A stretch of 27,484 nucleotides of DNA from CAYYVJ01 sp964475115. Its GTDB lineage: Bacteria > Bacillota > Clostridia > Lachnospirales > Lachnospiraceae. The position numbers and the translations under genes were made by a program. The notes beneath the pieces are model-generated. The model ran no database searches, had not been told where the DNA came from, and was given only the letters and a program-made list of their open reading frames with translations. Positions 24,771-27,484 of this stretch are shown in pieces. Every line of letters begins with the position of its first letter. Position 1 is the first letter of the stretch. The DNA lies in NCBI GenBank assembly GCA_964475115.1, contig CAYYVJ010000018.1, positions 1 through 27,484 of the forward strand, read 5' to 3'.

Positions 24771-25103
24771 CTATTCGCTTATGAGTCTAATCGATTTAAA
24801 GCATAATTGGGAAAGCGGAATCTTGGACTCATCGCTAACAATAGCCATAATCATAGCTGCAGTTGATTCATCTACATTTGTTAACTTAAGCGTGCCAGAA
24901 GAAAATACTTCTTCTTCTATTTCTTCAACTAGAACTTCATTAACAGTTGGTGAAGTTGCTTGTACTTTTTGGGAAGAAAAGGATTTTTCAAATTTTCCTA
25001 CTGCAAAAGAGAATATCTTTATTAGGAAAAATAGAATCGCAAGTACTCCCATCACAACTACCATTGTAAATAATGCAACCGATAAGCTTTCGGATAATGT
25101 CAT
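24771..25103 (-). CDS. oadG: Decarboxylase gamma subunit (OadG family)
   Basis: OadG holds the complex together, linking the carboxyltransferase to OadB. This is a small protein with one N-terminal membrane helix (SLSVALFTMVVVMGVLAILF) followed by a basic patch, an acidic linker and a conserved-looking tail (DESTAAMIMAIVSDESKIPL). From the ATG at 25103 (GAGGGAA site) it has 110 residues. A GTG at 25115, directly after the oadA stop, would add four. The Zn-binding histidine-rich tail of some OadG proteins is not seen. The sequence is divergent, and the assignment rests on size, topology and operon position. Confidence 0.82.
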   Translation of the reverse strand: MTLSESLSVALFTMVVVMGVLAILFFLIKIFSFAVGKFEKSFSSQKVQATSPTVNEVLVEEIEEEVFSSGTLKLTNVDESTAAMIMAIVSDESKIPLSQLCFKSIRLISE

Positions 25104-25115
25104 CTCTTCCCTCAC

Positions 25116-26492
25116 CTACTTTCTTGTAATTGTGTATAATACAGTTTTAGATTCGCGTTCTATTCTATTTTCAAAGAACTTTTTAGCAACTTGTGGAAAG
25201 GCAATATAGGATAGAACATCTTCATCACTTCTAGCAAGACCTTCCAATTCCTTCTTTGTTTTTTCAAAAGCTGGCTCTAGGGTATCTGCAAAACGACCTT
25301 TGATTTGCTCTTCATCACCAAGCACCTTTTTTTGTAATGCTAAATCAACTTCTCCTGGTGCTCGACCATATTCTCCCTTAAAGTAAGCTTTAACCTCTTT
25401 CGATACATTTTTATATCTTTCACCTACAAGTACATTAGTCGCCGCCTGCACACCAACCATCTGACTCATTGGAGTAACTAAAGGTGGATATCCAAGATCT
25501 TTTCTTACCTTTGGTGTTTCTTCTAGTACTTCATCTAATCTATCAATAGCATTTTGTGCTTTTAACTGAGCAATTAAATTGGATAACATTCCACCTGGTA
25601 CCTGATATACAAGTGCATCAGTTTCTGTACCCATAACATATGGATCCAGTTGTCCAGCTTCTAAATATCTTGCCTTTAACGGTTTAAAGAAGTCATTGAT
25701 CTCTTTTAACTTTTTCTCATCTAGCCCAGTCTCAAATCCCATCTGTTTTAATGCATAGTTTAAAGTCTCAGTTGGTGGTTGAGACGTCCCTCCACCAAAA
25801 GCGGAAATTGCTGTGTCAATTCCATCGCATCCTGCTTCAGCTGCCTTTGCATAAGTAATTGGTCCTAATCCTGTAGTTGAGTGGGTATGCAAAATCACAG
25901 GAATTTTCACCTGTTCTTTTAATGCTTTCACGAGATCATATGCCTCTTGAGGTCCCATAATACCAGCCATATCTTTAATACAGATAGAATGAACTCCCAT
26001 TTCTTCAAGTTCTTTACCCATCTGTGCATATTTTTCTAAATTATGAATAGGACTTGTAGTGTAACAGATGCAACCTTGTGCATGTTTTCCTTGCTTTATT
26101 ACTTCATCAACTGCTACTTCAATATTTCTAAAATCATTTAGGGCATCAAAAATACGAAATATATCTATGCCGTTTTTTGCCGATAAAGCTACAAATTTTC
26201 TTACAACATCATCTGGATAATGCTTATATCCTAAGATGTTTTGTCCCCTAAATAGCATCTGCAATTTAGTGTTCTTAACTACTGCTTTAATCTTTCTAAG
26301 TCTTTCCCATGGATCTTCATCAAGATACCTCAAACAGGAATCAAAGGTAGCTCCACCCCAGCATTCTAATGAATGGTAACCAGCCTCATCCAAGGTTCTA
26401 AGTATTCCCTCAAAATCAGAAAAGGGCATACGGGTTGCAATTAGAGATTGATTCGCATCTCTAAGAACAGTTTCTGTAATGTGTATTTTCAT
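25116..26492 (-). CDS. oadA: Oxaloacetate decarboxylase alpha subunit (carboxyltransferase)
   Basis: This subunit transfers the carboxyl group of oxaloacetate to biotin, forming pyruvate. From the ATG at 26492 it has 458 residues: the DRE-TIM barrel opens with TETVLRDANQSLIATRM and carries the metal and catalytic set Asp12, Lys173 (CIKDMAG), His202 and His204 (LHTHSTTG), whose spacing is identical to that I recall for the Vibrio enzyme. A conserved C-terminal carboxyltransferase domain follows. There is no biotinyl domain, which is encoded separately. A TTG at 26498 would add two residues, but GGAG is nine bases before the ATG and only a few bases before that TTG. A pyruvate carboxylase B subunit is the main alternative; the oadG and oadB neighbours argue for the Na+ pump. 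Confidence 0.94.
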   Translation of the reverse strand: MKIHITETVLRDANQSLIATRMPFSDFEGILRTLDEAGYHSLECWGGATFDSCLRYLDEDPWERLRKIKAVVKNTKLQMLFRGQNILGYKHYPDDVVRKFVALSAKNGIDIFRIFDALNDFRNIEVAVDEVIKQGKHAQGCICYTTSPIHNLEKYAQMGKELEEMGVHSICIKDMAGIMGPQEAYDLVKALKEQVKIPVILHTHSTTGLGPITYAKAAEAGCDGIDTAISAFGGGTSQPPTETLNYALKQMGFETGLDEKKLKEINDFFKPLKARYLEAGQLDPYVMGTETDALVYQVPGGMLSNLIAQLKAQNAIDRLDEVLEETPKVRKDLGYPPLVTPMSQMVGVQAATNVLVGERYKNVSKEVKAYFKGEYGRAPGEVDLALQKKVLGDEEQIKGRFADTLEPAFEKTKKELEGLARSDEDVLSYIAFPQVAKKFFENRIERESKTVLYTITRK

Positions 26493-26702
26493 ATACAATC
26501 ACTCCTTTTATTTTTATTTGTGAATAAGCAACGATTAAATAAAGGCAAAAAAAGGGCGAGAGCAATAAAACAAGCTCTCCACCCTTAAGCTTAAGACTTG
26601 AAACAGTTTTTAAAACTGCCAACCGGACACTAAAAGCATTATAAAAATATTAATTTAGACAATATGCTGAATTTAAACTGAAAAAAAACAATTTATGCTA
26701 AC
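26493..26702 (-). ncRNA. Structured leader of the decarboxylase operon, unassigned
   Basis: The 319-bp region between oadA and the divergent regulator holds two promoters and a roughly 205-nt leader for oadA. Within the leader are an intrinsic terminator (26547-26586), a potential alternative stem overlapping its left arm (26571-26600), and upstream a short palindrome (26604-26618) and the sequence GTGTCCGGTTGGC. I recognise no named riboswitch: it is too short for a T-box and lacks stem I. Whether it senses a metabolite, ion or protein is unknown. Confidence 0.45.
26547..26586 (-). terminator. Intrinsic terminator inside the oadA leader (attenuator)
   Basis: On the minus strand an imperfect stem of about 11 bp (6 bp GAGAGC/GCTCTC plus 5 bp AAGGG/CCCTT, separated by a small internal loop) closes a 10-nt loop and is followed by seven T. 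It lies about 55-95 nt before oadA and well after the oadA promoter, so it would end transcripts before the operon unless an alternative fold forms. Confidence 0.75.
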
Positions 26703-26732
26703 ATTATAACAGATTTTATAGGATAAAGTAAA
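26703..26732 (-). promoter_or_regulatory. Promoter of the decarboxylase operon
   Basis: Minus strand: TTTACT (26727-26732), 18 nt, TATAAT (26703-26708), with an extended TGT before the -10 box. It is divergent from the Crp/Fnr gene promoter about 70 bp away. Confidence 0.6.
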
Positions 26733-26764
26733 GGGAAAACGAATTCTTATTTTTTTATTATACC

Positions 26765-26797
26765 TTTCTCTATGCTATAATATAATATATAGAGAAA
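26765..26797 (+). promoter_or_regulatory. Crp/Fnr gene promoter -10 within a 9-bp inverted repeat
   Basis: An extended -10 TGCTATAAT (TATAAT 26776-26781, with a second TATAAT at 26781-26786) sits between the arms TTTCTCTAT (26765-26773) and ATAGAGAAA (26789-26797). No good -35 box is visible. The symmetric arms could be an operator or a weak hairpin. Confidence 0.45.
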
Positions 26798-26811
26798 TTG
26801 GAGGAATTAAT

Positions 26812-27484
26812 ATGTTAGATAAAGAAAATTTGCAATTTGTAAAATCACGTTTTACATTCTGGGATAAACTAAATGATACTGAGAAAGATCTAATCAAACA
26901 AAATACTACAAAGATAACATATAAAAAGGGTCAAAACCTACACAGTGCAGATAATGAGTGCCTTGGTACTTTAATTATACAAAATGGAGAATTACGTATC
27001 TATATCTTATCAGAAGATGGTCGTGAAGTAACTTTATTTCGCCTCTCCTCAGGAGATACCTGTGTACTTTCTGCTTCTTGTGTTTTATATAGCATTAATT
27101 TTGATATACATATTGATGCAGAAACTGATACAGATGTATTTCTCCTTAATATTGGCTCTTTTAGCAAACTAAGTGAACATAATGTATACGTTGAAAACTA
27201 TGCCTATAAAAGTGCTGTTGAAAGATTTTCTGATATTATGTGGGCGATCGAGCAAATCTTATTTTTAAGTTTTGATAAGCGATTAGCCATCTTTCTTCTA
27301 GATGAAATGGTTAAGACAAGTTCTTCCGAAATAAAGCTAACCCAAGAACAAGTCGCCAAATACATTGGAAGTGCTAGAGAAGTAGTTTCTCGTATGTTAA
27401 AGGTTTTTCAAACTCAGGGGATATTAGAACAATCTAGGGGACTTATTCGTATTCTAGATAAAGAAAAGTTAAAAGAACTCATAT
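26812..27484 (+). CDS. Crp/Fnr-family transcriptional regulator (3' end cut by window)
   Basis: An open frame begins with ATG at 26812 behind a perfect GGAGG and runs 224 codons to the window end without a stop, so only a few residues are probably missing. It has a cyclic-nucleotide-type beta-barrel (about 30-115) with YKKGQNLHSADNECLGTLII and GREVTLFRLSSGDTCVLSASC, a dimer helix (about 125-150), and a winged helix-turn-helix (about 172-215) with LTQEQVAKYIGSAREVVSRML. The N-terminal four-cysteine cluster of FNR is absent. Cys84 and Cys90 sit in the barrel, a pattern common in clostridial members. The effector is unknown. It is divergent from the decarboxylase operon and a likely regulator of it, which is inference. 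Confidence 0.88.
   Translation, partial: MLDKENLQFVKSRFTFWDKLNDTEKDLIKQNTTKITYKKGQNLHSADNECLGTLIIQNGELRIYILSEDGREVTLFRLSSGDTCVLSASCVLYSINFDIHIDAETDTDVFLLNIGSFSKLSEHNVYVENYAYKSAVERFSDIMWAIEQILFLSFDKRLAIFLLDEMVKTSSSEIKLTQEQVAKYIGSAREVVSRMLKVFQTQGILEQSRGLIRILDKEKLKELI

Noticed and set aside
24664..25209. 181-codon open frame on the plus strand opposite oadG and the biotin carrier
   Set aside because: It lies antisense to well-supported operon genes, has low-complexity Leu/Phe/Ser composition and lacks recognisable domains.
25116..26492. Pyruvate carboxylase subunit B as the identity of the carboxyltransferase
   Set aside because: The chemistry is related, but the OadG and OadB genes in the same operon make the Na+-pumping decarboxylase the better reading; no biotin carboxylase gene is present.
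26547..26600. T-box riboswitch before oadA (the AGGGTGGA sequence near the terminator recalls the T-box motif)
   Set aside because: Only about 100 nt precede the terminator, there is no stem I or specifier-like region, the motif continues GAGC rather than ACCGCG, and the operon is not amino-acid related.
1..27484. Mobile elements, phage genes, CRISPR arrays, toxin-antitoxin pairs, tRNA or rRNA genes
   Set aside because: Both strands were read for these; no transposase, integrase, regularly spaced repeats, cloverleaf or rRNA-like sequence was seen.

Overview
The window is a compact, low-GC, gene-dense stretch from a spore-forming, anaerobic Firmicute, most like a Clostridia/Lachnospiraceae member. 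The evidence is a germination protease, a Csp-type spore protease, a class III (anaerobic) ribonucleotide reductase, a sodium-pump decarboxylase operon, strong AGGAGG-type ribosome binding sites and frequent TTG/GTG starts. The species is not identified.

Layout. (1) 1-11 kb: gpr (-), a chemoreceptor (+), rpsT (+), then a long minus-strand late-competence locus read comEA, response regulator, histidine kinase, GerMN lipoprotein, comEC, holA. The order comEC-holA-rpsT-gpr matches the well-known Bacillus arrangement, with a chemoreceptor inserted between rpsT and gpr and a two-component system plus GerMN lipoprotein inserted between comEA and comEC. (2) 11-16 kb, minus strand: a small DMT-type transporter, ilvE, and an nrdD-folA pair one base apart. 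nrdD is fused to a C-terminal redoxin domain and is preceded by a tandem NrdR-box pair. (3) 16-20.3 kb, plus strand: a TPR lipoprotein, hflX, and a subtilisin-like protease with the Csp/jelly-roll layout. (4) 20.3-23 kb, minus strand: iron-type alcohol dehydrogenase, an epimerase interrupted by a 100-N assembly gap, and an aldo/keto reductase. (5) 23.2-26.5 kb, minus strand: the four separate subunits of a Na+-translocating biotin-dependent decarboxylase (carboxyltransferase, OadG, biotin carrier, OadB), behind a roughly 200-nt leader containing an intrinsic terminator. A Crp/Fnr-family regulator starts divergently and runs off the window end.

How the parts work together. NrdD and DHFR both serve DNA-precursor supply. 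The OAD subunits form one membrane complex that turns decarboxylation energy into a sodium gradient. The neighbouring Crp/Fnr gene is a natural candidate regulator for it. ComEA and ComEC form the DNA-uptake path.

I found no CRISPR array, phage, insertion sequence, rRNA or tRNA, and no clearly new multi-gene system. The most interesting items are the NrdD-redoxin fusion, the unassigned attenuator-like leader of the decarboxylase operon, and the two-component system inside the competence locus.
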